A DNA stretch of 39,059 nt from Nakamurella silvestris (GCA_003576535.1 QXCQ01000206.1:1-39059), one strand, 5' to 3'. Shown: positions 1 through 7,529, counted from the first letter of the stretch. Made by a program: numbers and translations. Notes: generated by a model from the sequence alone, not told the origin.

Positions 1-281
1 GACCAACCCCGCGGCGCCGGGTCCTGCCGGTTCCCGGGCCGAACACGGCCGCGCCCCGAGAACGACCCTCCACCGTCCCTGCCCCCGCGCCCTGCCCTCC
101 CTGCAGGCCCGCACCTCCGTGAGCACCCCTGGTGCTGCGCCCCCACGACGGTCGGCCGACGGGGTCAGGGCGACGAACTGACGGTCCGCTCTGGCGGTCC
201 GATCCTCCGGGGGTGCACGATGGGGCGCTGGCCCGTCGATCCCGGGCCGCCGCCGGCGGCCCCCTCACCCACGGAGGACCC
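1..281. other. Leading stretch without an assignable gene
   Basis: No gene with a start lies here. The + strand frame beginning at base 2 is open to a TGA at 179-181, so this could be the last ~59 codons of a gene that starts outside the window. The residues are low-complexity (Ala, Pro, Arg rich) and I recognise no family. The GGAGG at 272-276 belongs to the next gene. Confidence 0.3.
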
Positions 282-701
282 ATGAGCGGTACCGGTACCG
301 AATCGGACCCCTGGGAGTTGATGACCCCGCCCGGCACCTCCTCCTACCGGATGTACCGGGACGAGACCGCCGACCCACCCGTCCTGCACTGTGTGGTGGG
401 AACCACGAAGCTGGCCTATCTGCTCCGCTCGATCGAGGACCTGCACACCATGTTGCTGGAGGCCGGCGATTGGGTGTCGCTGGGCAGCGCGGACGAGCAG
501 AAACCGGCGAAGGAGGGCACCGTCGAAGCCTGGGGCCGATCGGATTCCAATCCTGTCGGCGGCTGGTACGGGCTGAAGAAGGGCCTGCGCGGTCGGTTCG
601 GGATGTACCTCCCTCCCCTGCTGGAGGCCCTTGACCTGGCCGAACTCGAACACAATGCTCGGAACAACCGAATGCGGGCCCTGCCCCGCCCCACTCCTTA
701 A
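282..701 (+). CDS. Conserved actinobacterial protein of unknown function (DUF6855-like)
   Basis: A 139-residue soluble protein. The ATG at 282 has a GGAGG five bases upstream; an earlier in-frame start would add a low-complexity N-terminus with no ribosome site. The sequence has a compact conserved look: [12 protein letters not shown] near the start, [16 protein letters not shown] in the middle, [16 protein letters not shown], then [17 protein letters not shown] and [10 protein letters not shown] at the end. I recall this pattern from short actinobacterial proteins of unknown function, and the DUF6855 label is from memory. There is no signal peptide, membrane segment or catalytic motif that I can name. 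It ends just before the Zur-type box of the L33 gene, so it is probably not part of that operon. Confidence 0.75.
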   Translation: MSGTGTESDPWELMTPPGTSSYRMYRDETADPPVLHCVVGTTKLAYLLRSIEDLHTMLLEAGDWVSLGSADEQKPAKEGTVEAWGRSDSNPVGGWYGLKKGLRGRFGMYLPPLLEALDLAELEHNARNNRMRALPRPTP

Positions 702-704
702 CAA

Positions 705-719
705 TAACGAGTATCATTA
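705..719 (+). promoter_or_regulatory. Candidate Zur box / promoter of rpmG-rpsR
   Basis: TAACGAGTATCATTA is an imperfect 15-bp palindrome (TAAcGA-N3-TCATTA), like the AT-rich Zur boxes in front of zinc-free ribosomal protein genes in actinobacteria. It contains a -10-like TATCAT at 712-717, so a bound repressor would cover the promoter. It sits in a short AT-rich island (699-720) in otherwise GC-rich sequence. The Zur assignment is inferred from the downstream genes. Confidence 0.55.
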
Positions 720-734
720 CGGCGACCATTGGCC

Positions 735-766
735 GGTGGTGTGGTCCGGCTCCGGACCACACCACC
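735..766 (+). promoter_or_regulatory. Perfect 15-bp hairpin in the rpmG leader
   Basis: GGTGGTGTGGTCCGG (735-749) and its exact complement (752-766) are separated by two bases, giving a very stable stem whose tip must open slightly. It lies between the Zur-type box and the L33 ribosome site. It could terminate transcripts from the upstream gene, act as a leader attenuator, or be a second operator. No U-tract follows. Confidence 0.6.
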
Positions 767-792
767 GACCCGGAACCGAGGACACCCCCACC

Positions 793-957
793 ATGGCCCG
801 AAACGACATCCGTCCCGTGATCAAGTTGAAGTCGACGGCAGGCACCGGCTACACCTATGTCACGCGAAAAAACCGACGTCATGACCCTGATCGTCTGATC
901 TTGCGTAAGTTTGACCCAGTACATCGTGCCCACGTCGATTTCAAGGAAGAAAGATGA
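793..957 (+). CDS. rpmG: 50S ribosomal protein L33, cysteine-free paralogue
   Basis: A 54-residue L33 with the family signature: [34 protein letters not shown], and [15 protein letters not shown] at the end. It has no cysteines, so it lacks the zinc-ribbon CxxC pairs and is the C-minus form. In many bacteria this form replaces the zinc-binding L33 during zinc shortage and is repressed by Zur. The ATG at 793 follows a GAGGA about ten bases upstream. The stop overlaps the rpsR start by four bases (ATGA), so the two genes are translationally coupled. The primary zinc-type copy would lie elsewhere in the genome. Confidence 0.93.
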   Translation: MARNDIRPVIKLKSTAGTGYTYVTRKNRRHDPDRLILRKFDPVHRAHVDFKEER

Positions 958-1244
958 CCAACGCTGGAGGCCGGAAACCGCGCGGTAAGAGCACGCGGGA
1001 TCTCGGCAAAGCTCGGACCAAGGGCGACCCGTTCGCCGAACTACGCAAGCAGAACCCGGAGTTCAAGGTCGACTACAAGGACACCACCTTGTTGCGTCGA
1101 TTCATCTCTGACCGCGGCAAGATCCGCTCTCGCCGCGTGACCGGCCTCAACCCGCAGGACCAGCGTGCAGTGGCCACCGCCGTGCGCAACGCCCGCGAGA
1201 TGGCCCTGCTGCCCTACCCGGGCGGCGGCGGCAGCAAGGGCTGA
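954..1244 (+). CDS. rpsR: 30S ribosomal protein S18, cysteine-free paralogue
   Basis: A 96-residue S18. The conserved core is [19 protein letters not shown], then [20 protein letters not shown] and AREMALLPY. The N-terminal ~35 residues are basic and poorly conserved. There are no cysteines, matching the zinc-independent (rpsR2-type) paralogue seen in actinobacterial Zur regulons. It starts inside the rpmG stop codon, so it follows rpmG in one operon. S14 and L28 paralogues, which often join this cluster, are not here. A 19-bp hairpin follows the stop. Confidence 0.93.
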   Translation: MTNAGGRKPRGKSTRDLGKARTKGDPFAELRKQNPEFKVDYKDTTLLRRFISDRGKIRSRRVTGLNPQDQRAVATAVRNAREMALLPYPGGGGSKG

Positions 1245-1258
1245 CCACCAGTTCCACC

Positions 1259-1303
1259 CGACAGGGACGAAGGATGCAGCTACCGCATCCTTCGTCCCTG
1301 TCG
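1259..1303 (+). terminator. Terminator hairpin after rpsR
   Basis: A 19-bp perfect stem (arms 1259-1277 and 1285-1303, starting CGACAGGGACG) with a 7-base loop, fifteen bases after the rpsR stop. There is no clear U-tract. It is probably the operon terminator. Confidence 0.75.
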
Positions 1304-1314
1304 TGTCTGCACCA

Positions 1315-1357
1315 CAGCAGCGCCGCAGATGCGCCCGACGCATCTGCGGTGCTGTTG
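1315..1357 (-). terminator. Terminator hairpin for the minus-strand lipoprotein gene
   Basis: A second long stem starts 12 bases after the first: arms 1315-1333 and 1339-1357 (CAGCAGCGCCGCAGATGCG against its complement). It has 17 of 19 Watson-Crick pairs, the other two are G-U on the + strand, and the loop is five bases. It lies just past the stop of the minus-strand gene at 1366. Confidence 0.65.
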
Positions 1358-1365
1358 CATCGGGT

Positions 1366-2100
1366 TCAACCTGTCGGACCCGTTCCGTCCGGGCACGGCC
1401 CGGTGAGCGGTTCCTCGGGCACCGGACCGGAGGCCTCTCCATCGGTGCGGCTCGGCCCGCAGCCGGTCAGCTGCAACGAGGTCGGGGTGATCACCCAGGT
1501 CTGCCACGCCTGGGCATAGGGTTCGGGCGCACCCAGGACCTCGGAGGACGTCCACGACCACAACAGGAGTTGGTGCTCGTCCAGCGGGTCCAACAAGAAG
1601 ACCCCGTAGGAATTGAAGGAGTCGATCTCGGTCATGCCCGAGGCGTTGACCGAGAAGGCCGCGACCGCGTTGGAATGGGCCCCCTGGGCGGCCTGGAGCA
1701 GACAGATGACGTCCTCGGCCAGCGGCAGGCAATCGAACAGGGGCGAATGATCGACGGTGATCGAATAGGTGTGCTGCGCGCGCGGCACACCGTCGACGGA
1801 CCATGACACGGTCAGCGAGTCCTCGCCCGAGCTGACCGCGTCGAGGTGTCCGCTGCCGAAGTCCCTGCCGCCACGCACCGTGCAGACCGGTCCGACCAGA
1901 CATCTGACCTCCAGCGCCGAATCCGGTGGTCGAGGAGTTTGACGGCTCTCCGACGCGGAGGAGACAGCAGGTGCGGCGACCGTGGGCGACCCCGCCGGCA
2001 CATCGGCTGTGCCCTCACCGGCAACCATGGTCGAGCACCCCGCGATCAACAGACACCCCAGCACCGCGAGCGCCCTACCGGCTACCGTTCCGGTCCGCAT
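1366..2100 (-). CDS. Secreted lipoprotein of unknown function
   Basis: A 244-residue protein with a lipoprotein signal peptide: a short basic start, a hydrophobic stretch, then the lipobox LIAGC with the lipidated cysteine at residue 22. A Ser/Pro/Ala-rich linker follows (about 30-60), then an unrecognised globular domain with several cysteines. The ATG at 2100 has a GGGAGGGG about seven bases upstream, so I chose it over longer frames. It is expected on the outer face of the cytoplasmic membrane. It lies downstream of the ECF sigma gene on the same strand (107-bp gap), so it could be a target or partner of that sigma factor, but no sequence evidence shows this. Confidence 0.8.
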   Translation of the reverse strand: MRTGTVAGRALAVLGCLLIAGCSTMVAGEGTADVPAGSPTVAAPAVSSASESRQTPRPPDSALEVRCLVGPVCTVRGGRDFGSGHLDAVSSGEDSLTVSWSVDGVPRAQHTYSITVDHSPLFDCLPLAEDVICLLQAAQGAHSNAVAAFSVNASGMTEIDSFNSYGVFLLDPLDEHQLLLWSWTSSEVLGAPEPYAQAWQTWVITPTSLQLTGCGPSRTDGEASGPVPEEPLTGPCPDGTGPTG

Positions 2101-2163
2101 CACGTTCGTCCCCTCCCGTCGGTGATGCCGGAAAATCCGATCTCGTCCGCACCGGTGCACCGT

Positions 2164-2188
2164 CCGCGGTCCACCGGCTGTACCGCGG
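2164..2188 (-). terminator. Weak hairpin between sigma factor and lipoprotein genes
   Basis: CCGCGGT (2164-2170) pairs with ACCGCGG (2182-2188) across 11 bases, about 20 bases past the sigma-factor stop. It is a short stem without a U-tract, so it may only attenuate. Confidence 0.3.
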
Positions 2189-2207
2189 GCGAACAGCAGC
2201 AGACCTC

Positions 2208-3191
2208 CTAGGCGGACAGGACCGAGGGCAACCCGAAGGCCTCGAACAGCGCCAGGTCGAAGTAGCAGGTCACATGACTGACCCTGCCGTCGGAGAGGGT
2301 GAGCTGCTGGAGCTGGAATGCCCGGTGCACCCCGTCGCCGTCCCGCATGTACACCGCCAGGACCGGTTGGCCGTTGGCCGAGCTCGGCAGGATGCGCATG
2401 TCCCCCGGCCCCTGAGCGGGGCACTGGGTCGAGATGAGTTCGGCGATGTCGGCCGGGCCGGCGTACCAGCCGGTGAACGGCGGCATCTCCCAGACGGCGT
2501 CCTCGGTCAGCAGTTCGACCACCCGACCGACGTCGTACCTCTCGAAGGCGGCGGCGAACTCCTCGACCAACCGCCGCGAGCGCTCGTCCCCGGTGGCGAC
2601 CTCGGCCCGGGTGGGCGGGTCCACCTTGGCCAGATGGGCACGCGCGCGTTGCAGGCTGCTGTTGACGGAGGCGACCGAGACCCCGAGGACCTCGGCCACC
2701 TCGTTCGCCCGCCAGGCCAGGACGTCCCTCAGGATGATCACCGCGCGCTGCTGGGCCGTCAGGTGCTGCAGGGCGGCGATGTAGGCGAGCCGGACGCTCT
2801 CCCGGCTGACCACCACGGTCGCCGGATCCGTCGGGTCGCCGCCCCAGACCATGGCATCGGGCAGGGGCTCGAGCCAGGAGATCTCGTTACGGACCTCCAG
2901 CGTCGCCACGGGATCCGCGCTCGCCTGGCCCAGCCCCGTCGGCAGCGGCCGACGTTCCTTCCCCTGCAGGGCCGTCAGACAGGTGTTGGTGGCGATCTGG
3001 TACATCCAGGTGCGGACCGATGCTCGGCCCTCGAATCCGTGGAAGGCGCGCCACGCCCGCAGGTAGGTCTCCTGAACCAGGTCCTCGGCGTCATGGATGG
3101 AACCGGTCATCCGGTAGCAGTGGGCCGTCAGTTCGCGGCGCAGGGGCTCGACCTGCGCGAGGAACGCTTCGTCGATGGAGGCGACAGTCAT
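2208..3191 (-). CDS. ECF sigma factor with C-terminal SnoaL-like domain (SigG/SigX5 type)
   Basis: A 327-residue sigma-70 family factor. Region 2 is at about 15-80 (ELTAHCYRMTGSIHDAEDLV, RTWMYQIATNTC). Region 4 is at about 135-190 (LTAQQRAVIILRDVLAW, ANEVAEVLGVSVASVNSSLQ). After residue ~210 comes a SnoaL/NTF2-like extension with AAFERYDVGRVVELLTEDAVWEMPP. This layout matches the long ECF factors related to mycobacterial SigG, whose NTF2-like tail is thought to tune activity instead of a separate anti-sigma factor. No anti-sigma gene is visible next to it. The ATG at 3191 has no good ribosome site; a TATCGT six bases before it suggests a leaderless message. Confidence 0.9.
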   Translation of the reverse strand: MTVASIDEAFLAQVEPLRRELTAHCYRMTGSIHDAEDLVQETYLRAWRAFHGFEGRASVRTWMYQIATNTCLTALQGKERRPLPTGLGQASADPVATLEVRNEISWLEPLPDAMVWGGDPTDPATVVVSRESVRLAYIAALQHLTAQQRAVIILRDVLAWRANEVAEVLGVSVASVNSSLQRARAHLAKVDPPTRAEVATGDERSRRLVEEFAAAFERYDVGRVVELLTEDAVWEMPPFTGWYAGPADIAELISTQCPAQGPGDMRILPSSANGQPVLAVYMRDGDGVHRAFQLQQLTLSDGRVSHVTCYFDLALFEAFGLPSVLSA

Positions 3192-3263
3192 GGGAGCACG
3201 ATACGCGCCGCCCCCGACAGGGACCGGAGATCGCCGTGGCGGTCGGTGGCGCGGCCAGGGGCC

Positions 3264-3596
3264 TCAGCGGCCGAGGAAGTCGCCCCCGGACCGACCCATG
3301 CTCTCGGAGAGTGCGAGCGCGGCCCGGTACTGCTCGGTCACGAGGACCGGCACCTTTCCTCGGTCGGCGAGCCAGATGCCCTGGCGTGCGGCCCAGGCGC
3401 GGACGTCGGCCGGGCGGACCGGTGGCAGGTCCTCAACGGCCGGGAGTTCCGGTGTCCAGGGCTCCTGCCGATGTGCGGGTTGCGACAGTGCCACGACCTC
3501 ACCCCACGGCGCGCCGGCTTCTTCCCGTTCGGAGTCCGCACTGCCGGACGAGCGGACCGGCAGTGAATGGTCGACTCGGGGCACACGGGGATCCAC
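3264..3596 (-). CDS. Small protein with Lsr2-type C-terminal DNA-binding domain
   Basis: A 110-residue protein from the GTG at 3596, which has a perfect AAGGAG six bases upstream. Two in-frame ATGs further upstream (near 3670 and 3700) also have purine-rich sites but would add sequence that does not look like protein. About residues 60-95 (VRPADVRAWAARQGIWLADR, then GKVPVLVTEQYRAAL) match the AT-hook-containing C-terminal domain of Lsr2, the actinobacterial nucleoid silencer (pattern VRxWAxxxGxxVxxRGRIPxxVxxAYxA). The N-terminal Lsr2 dimerisation domain is absent. It may compete with or modulate Lsr2, or recognise one site. It lies 72 bp upstream of the ECF gene on the same strand. Confidence 0.6.
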   Translation of the reverse strand: MDPRVPRVDHSLPVRSSGSADSEREEAGAPWGEVVALSQPAHRQEPWTPELPAVEDLPPVRPADVRAWAARQGIWLADRGKVPVLVTEQYRAALALSESMGRSGGDFLGR

Positions 3597-3812
3597 GGCT
3601 AACTCCTTCTGGTCGGAACGGCTCCCACCGATCATGCTGGGCGTGGGCATCCGAATCCACCTCCCGTGGAAGCAAACGGGCCACTTCACCCCGTTTTTCA
3701 TACCTACCTCCACGCTCAGCTCGTATCGGCGACGCGGTTGCACACGTTAGGAGGTGAACCTGCGACGGAGAGTATGGGCCTTATGGGGGTTGGCCGATCC
3801 GCGGAGGATAAG

Positions 3813-3872
3813 ATGATCATGAAAATGAGCAGCACCGCATCGTCAATGCCGTCGAGGGAGAGCCGCGCGTGA
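3813..3872 (+). CDS. 19-residue leader ORF coupled to the LuxR regulator
   Basis: A short ORF, MIMKMSSTASSMPSRESRA, starts at 3813 with a GGAGG (3803-3807) five bases upstream, the best ribosome site in the area. Its TGA (3870-3872) overlaps the GTG start of the regulator (3869-3871) as GTGA. That geometry is typical of translational coupling. Four of the 19 residues are methionine. It may be a leader peptide controlling translation of the regulator. The alternative is that the ribosome site and frame are chance. Confidence 0.5.
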   Translation: MIMKMSSTASSMPSRESRA

Positions 3873-6490
3873 ACTCACTTCATTCCGCGCACGGCCCGCC
3901 CCGGGTGTCCGCTCACCTCCTCTCCCGGCAGCGCCTCCTCGACATCCTCGACGGCCCTGCCGTTCTCGTCCTCGTCCAGGGGCCTGGCGGGTCCGGCAAA
4001 ACCACCCTGCTCGCCCAATTCGCCGCACTGACCTGCGAACGCTCCACGTTCGCCTGGGTGAGCATTTCCCGATTCCGAGCCACCCGGAAATCCTTTTGGC
4101 GGAGTGTGGTCGAATCCCTGCACACCGCAGCGGCCACCTCACCCGCCGTCGACATCGACCGGATCTTCGCCGAGGACGCCGATCCACGCGATGAGCTGGT
4201 CCACACCCTCGGCGGGTTGACGAACCACATCCTCGTCCTGGACGAGCTGCACCGGATCACCGACCTCGAGGTGTTCGACGACCTGATCACCGTCCTGATG
4301 CACTGCCCAGGCCTGCGCATCATCGCCGGTACCAGGACGGTGACACCCTTGAGCGGGCCGCTGTCGGCCGCCAGGGTCGACGTGGCGACCGTCGATGCCG
4401 ATCTGCTCAGGTTCACCGTCGCCGAGACCGAGGAACTCCTGGTCGACTCGGGCATCGGACCGACCCCGGACCTGGCCCGGTCGGTCACCGAGGCCGCCTC
4501 CGGGCTCGCCCTGCCGACGAAACTGATCGTGGAGGCCCTGCGCCGGGATCCCCACGCAAGCCCCGACCAGGTCTCGCGCCGACTCACCGACGCCGGCACC
4601 GCCTACCTCGACGAGCTGCTCCGGATGGCACCCGACGACGACGACTACGTACCGTTCCTGCTCGAAACCTCGGCGGCCGAGGAACTCACCCCCGCCCTGA
4701 CGGCGCGTCTGGTCCCGCGGCTGGATCACCGGGCGTTGCTCGGCCGGGTCGAAGCCGGTGGGTTCGGCACCGTCAGCCCCGGACCCGACGGTGAACGGTT
4801 CCGGTACACCAACCTCATCCGCACCGCGCTCCGGGCGCAGCTGCGGTCCAGACACCCTGATCGCTACCAACATCTGCGGCACACGGTGGCGGAGTGGGAG
4901 TTCGAATTCGGCGATCCCTACCTTGCCTTCGTGATCGCCGTCGACATCGACGATCTCGGTCTGGCGACGAAGATCGCCAAGAGCGCGTGGATCGAGCTCC
5001 TCGGTGAACACATGGACGGGATCATCGCCACCACCGAGACGATCAGCCGGTGGCAACTGCGGAACTACCCGATCATCGCGATGATCATCGCTCTGGCCCA
5101 CAACAGTTCTGCCACAGGCCGGTTCAGGGCGTTGGAGTACTTCGCCATCGCCGCGGGCTCCGCCCGACTGCTCCGCTCCAGATTCAGCACCAGCGATCAG
5201 ATCGTTCTCCTCACCCTCGAGGCGGCCGCCCTGCGGGTGATCGGTCAGACCGAGCGGGCCGAGGCGCCGGCCCTGGAGGCCGCCGCCCTGTTGGATGCCA
5301 ACGAGGAGATCGTCCGGTTCGAGCTCCCCACCTTGCTGCCGACACTGTATTCCCACAACGGGATCTCGCTCTTCTACACGGGCCACGTCGCCGAGTCGGC
5401 GCGGTCCTTCGAGCTGTCCCACATCAGTGCGGTGCAATCGGGCAGCCTGACGGACCGGGTCCATGCCACCGGACTCAAGGCGGGCACGGCCGCCCTCACC
5501 GGCAACATGGACTTCGCCGCACTGGTCGTGCGGCAGGCCGAGAACGAATCCTGGCCGCCGGGCTACCTGGGCGGGTACCTGACCACCCATTTCCACATCG
5601 CCCGGACCTTCATCCGGCTCGAGGAGTTCGATTTCAACGGCGCGGCAACAGAACTGGATCTGCTCAACGACGAGTTGCGCACGAGCGAACACCGCGGTGC
5701 CATGCTGTACCTGCGCGCGCTGATCAAACTCGGGCAGAACGAGGTGCACCACGGCGCGCGTTCGATCGGGCTGGCGATGGCCGCGGACCCCGCGTTGCGC
5801 CGTCTGGATGCCCGGACCCAGGCCAGTCTGCGGGTCACCGCCGCCACATTGTTGACCGCCGCCGGCGAGTACACGCAGGCCCACCACACCCTTGACGCCC
5901 TCCCGGTTCGTTTCCGCTACCTGGGCCACGTCAGTCGTGCGCGCCTGGCCGCCGTCACCGGAGATCTCACCGATGCACGGGCGAGCCTGGCCCGGATCCA
6001 GCACGAGAGCAGACTCACCCCCCGTGACCAGGCTGAACTCGACCTGGTCCGGGCCCTGGTCGAATGGCGGTCCGCCGATCCCTCCGCCGCCAGGCTCCGT
6101 TTCGGCGACGCGGTGGCCAACCTCGCCGAGCACCGGATGCGCTTCCCGCTCATGCTGATCCCGGGCGAGGATCTCCAGGAGCTGCGGCAGGCCTTCCAGA
6201 CCCCGGGGATGGCAGACGTTTTCGATCTCCCGGTGCCGCCGGCGTTCCGGACCCCTGCCCCTGAGATCCGGCTGACCCGTCGGGAGTTGATCGTTGTCTC
6301 CCACCTCGCCGAGGACAGCAACGCCCGGGAGATAGCCGCCGCCTTGTTCGTCTCGGTGAACACCGTCAAATCCCAGATGCAGAGCGTGTACAAGAAGTTG
6401 GGGGTTCGCAGCCGAGAGGAGGCCGTCTACCGGGCCCGCCAGCTCCGGCTGATCCCGGACCACGCCGAGGCGGACTCCTGGCAGGAGTGA
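3869..6490 (+). CDS. LuxR/MalT-type ATPase transcriptional regulator
   Basis: An 873-residue LAL/MalT-like regulator. Walker A is GPGGSGKTT at 38-46 and Walker B is ILVLDE at 121-126. An all-helical TPR-like middle (about 330-780) probably senses a ligand or partner. The C-terminal LuxR helix-turn-helix is at about 802-862 (LTRRELIVVSHLAE, NAREIAAALFVSVNTVKSQM, YKKLGVRSREEAV). It is expected to be a cytoplasmic, ATP-dependent activator. The GTG start at 3869 has GAGGGAG eight bases upstream and overlaps the stop of the leader ORF. The next gene encodes a VOC protein, but the 133-bp gap gives no firm operon link. The target is unknown. Confidence 0.93.
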   Translation: MNSLHSAHGPPRVSAHLLSRQRLLDILDGPAVLVLVQGPGGSGKTTLLAQFAALTCERSTFAWVSISRFRATRKSFWRSVVESLHTAAATSPAVDIDRIFAEDADPRDELVHTLGGLTNHILVLDELHRITDLEVFDDLITVLMHCPGLRIIAGTRTVTPLSGPLSAARVDVATVDADLLRFTVAETEELLVDSGIGPTPDLARSVTEAASGLALPTKLIVEALRRDPHASPDQVSRRLTDAGTAYLDELLRMAPDDDDYVPFLLETSAAEELTPALTARLVPRLDHRALLGRVEAGGFGTVSPGPDGERFRYTNLIRTALRAQLRSRHPDRYQHLRHTVAEWEFEFGDPYLAFVIAVDIDDLGLATKIAKSAWIELLGEHMDGIIATTETISRWQLRNYPIIAMIIALAHNSSATGRFRALEYFAIAAGSARLLRSRFSTSDQIVLLTLEAAALRVIGQTERAEAPALEAAALLDANEEIVRFELPTLLPTLYSHNGISLFYTGHVAESARSFELSHISAVQSGSLTDRVHATGLKAGTAALTGNMDFAALVVRQAENESWPPGYLGGYLTTHFHIARTFIRLEEFDFNGAATELDLLNDELRTSEHRGAMLYLRALIKLGQNEVHHGARSIGLAMAADPALRRLDARTQASLRVTAATLLTAAGEYTQAHHTLDALPVRFRYLGHVSRARLAAVTGDLTDARASLARIQHESRLTPRDQAELDLVRALVEWRSADPSAARLRFGDAVANLAEHRMRFPLMLIPGEDLQELRQAFQTPGMADVFDLPVPPAFRTPAPEIRLTRRELIVVSHLAEDSNAREIAAALFVSVNTVKSQMQSVYKKLGVRSREEAVYRARQLRLIPDHAEADSWQE

Positions 6491-6623
6491 TCGTCCCCAG
6501 AGTGCGGGTGGACATGGCCGATTTCGGGTGGGCCGATGATTTTCCGGTTCGGGCCCGGTCTACCTGTGATGTGAGCGCAGGAACACCCCGGCGCTCCTTC
6601 GATGTCGCAAAGGACCACCTGCC

Positions 6624-7013
6624 ATGAACCGGATGATCTTCGTCAACCTGCCCGTCAAGGATCTCGCCGCATCCCGCACCTTCTACACCGGCCTCGGATT
6701 CGGTGTGAACGAGCAGTTCTCGGACGACAACGCCGCCTGCATCGTGGTGTCCGACACCATTTTCGTGATGCTGCTCAAGGAGACCCGGTTCGCCGATTTC
6801 ATCACCGGACCGATGGTGGACGGGAGGGCGGGCACCGAGGTGATCAACTGCCTGTCGGCCGAAAGTCGCCAGGAGGTGGACGATCTCACCGCCAAGGCAC
6901 TGGCTGCGGGCGGGACCGTCTGGAAGCCGACGATGGACGAGGGCCCGATGTACGGGACCTCCTTCACCGATCCTGACGGTCACGTCTGGGAACTGCTCCA
7001 CATGGACATGTGA
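6624..7013 (+). CDS. VOC family protein (glyoxalase/bleomycin-resistance fold)
   Basis: A 129-residue single-domain VOC protein. It begins with MIFVNLPVKDLAASRTFYTGLGF, the first beta-alpha-beta unit, and ends with the paired unit TSFTDPDGHVWELLHMD, which carries the typical DPDGHxWE metal-ligand motif. The stretch IVVSDTIFVMLL is the central strand pair. Such proteins dimerise and may act as lyases or dioxygenases or bind drugs; the substrate cannot be read here. The start follows AAAGGA about ten bases upstream; a second Met at residue 4 is possible. It converges on the MarR gene, with only 10 bp between the two stops. Confidence 0.9.
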   Translation: MNRMIFVNLPVKDLAASRTFYTGLGFGVNEQFSDDNAACIVVSDTIFVMLLKETRFADFITGPMVDGRAGTEVINCLSAESRQEVDDLTAKALAAGGTVWKPTMDEGPMYGTSFTDPDGHVWELLHMDM

Positions 7014-7023
7014 CCCCGCACGG

Positions 7024-7470
7024 TCACCAGGCCGGCCGGATCGCAGCCCCGGCGGTCAGGCCGGCCAGCCCCTGGGCAAGGACGTCGAACTCGGCCGGGC
7101 CGAGCTGCTCCCGCCATTCGGCGGTGAGGCGGGCCGCCGCCGCGCCGGCGACCGCGGTGCAGTCCCGGCCGGCTGCGGTCAGGACGAGGATGCGGACCCG
7201 GCCGTCGCGCGGACTCGACACCCGTTCGAGATAGCCGTGGTCGACCAGGTACTGGACCAGCACGCTGGCGGCCTGTTTGCTGACGCCGAGGAACTCCGCC
7301 ACGGTCACCACCGTGGCCTCCCCGGCGGCGACATGGACGAAGACCATGCCGTGGGCCGGTCGGAGGTCGGTGTGACCGGCGGCGGCGACGGCCTCCTGCA
7401 CCGCGTCGACGATGGCCGTCGATGCCCGCAGCACGGCCAGGGTCAGCGTCCAGGAGTTGTCGGTTCCCAT
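7024..7470 (-). CDS. MarR family regulator
   Basis: A 148-residue winged-helix regulator. The core is VAEFLGVSKQAASVLVQYLV (recognition helix, about 59-78) followed by GYLERVSSPRDGRVRILVLT (the wing with the DxR motif). It should bind DNA as a dimer. It is divergent from the cupin gene, and the 75-bp gap holds a dense array of inverted TTGAC/GTCAA elements, which is very likely its own operator. The GGAGG before the ATG at 7470 is only one base away, so the true start or a leaderless message is uncertain. Confidence 0.88.
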   Translation of the reverse strand: MGTDNSWTLTLAVLRASTAIVDAVQEAVAAAGHTDLRPAHGMVFVHVAAGEATVVTVAEFLGVSKQAASVLVQYLVDHGYLERVSSPRDGRVRILVLTAAGRDCTAVAGAAAARLTAEWREQLGPAEFDVLAQGLAGLTAGAAIRPAW

Positions 7471-7479
7471 CCCTCCATC

Positions 7480-7529
7480 TTGACAGATCCGTCAATGACG
7501 TTGACCATTAGCTGGTCAACGTCATTGAC
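7480..7529. promoter_or_regulatory. MarR-type operator array between regulator and cupin gene
   Basis: Five alternating half-sites lie in 50 bp: TTGAC 7480, GTCAA 7491, TTGAC 7501, GTCAA 7515 and TTGAC 7525. The last four form a perfect 17-bp inverted repeat (GTCAATGACGTTGACCA, arms 7491-7507 and 7513-7529, 5-bp spacer). Each arm is itself a GTCAA-N5-TTGAC inverted repeat. A -10-like CATATT at 7530-7535 abuts it on the cupin side. It probably binds two or more MarR dimers and represses both genes. Confidence 0.8.

Noticed and set aside
265-933. Minus-strand open frame across the Zur box and rpmG
   Set aside because: It overlaps two well-supported + strand genes and has no ribosome site or recognisable protein features.
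3749-3757. Perfect Shine-Dalgarno-like AGGAGGTGA
   Set aside because: No start codon lies 5-12 bases downstream in a frame that stays open; the ATG 19 bases on is too far. It may be chance.
4139-6463. Very long open frame (about 774 codons) on the minus strand opposite the LuxR regulator
   Set aside because: It is a by-product of GC-rich codon use in the real gene; its protein is low-complexity Gly/Arg/Asp-rich with no family blocks or ribosome site.
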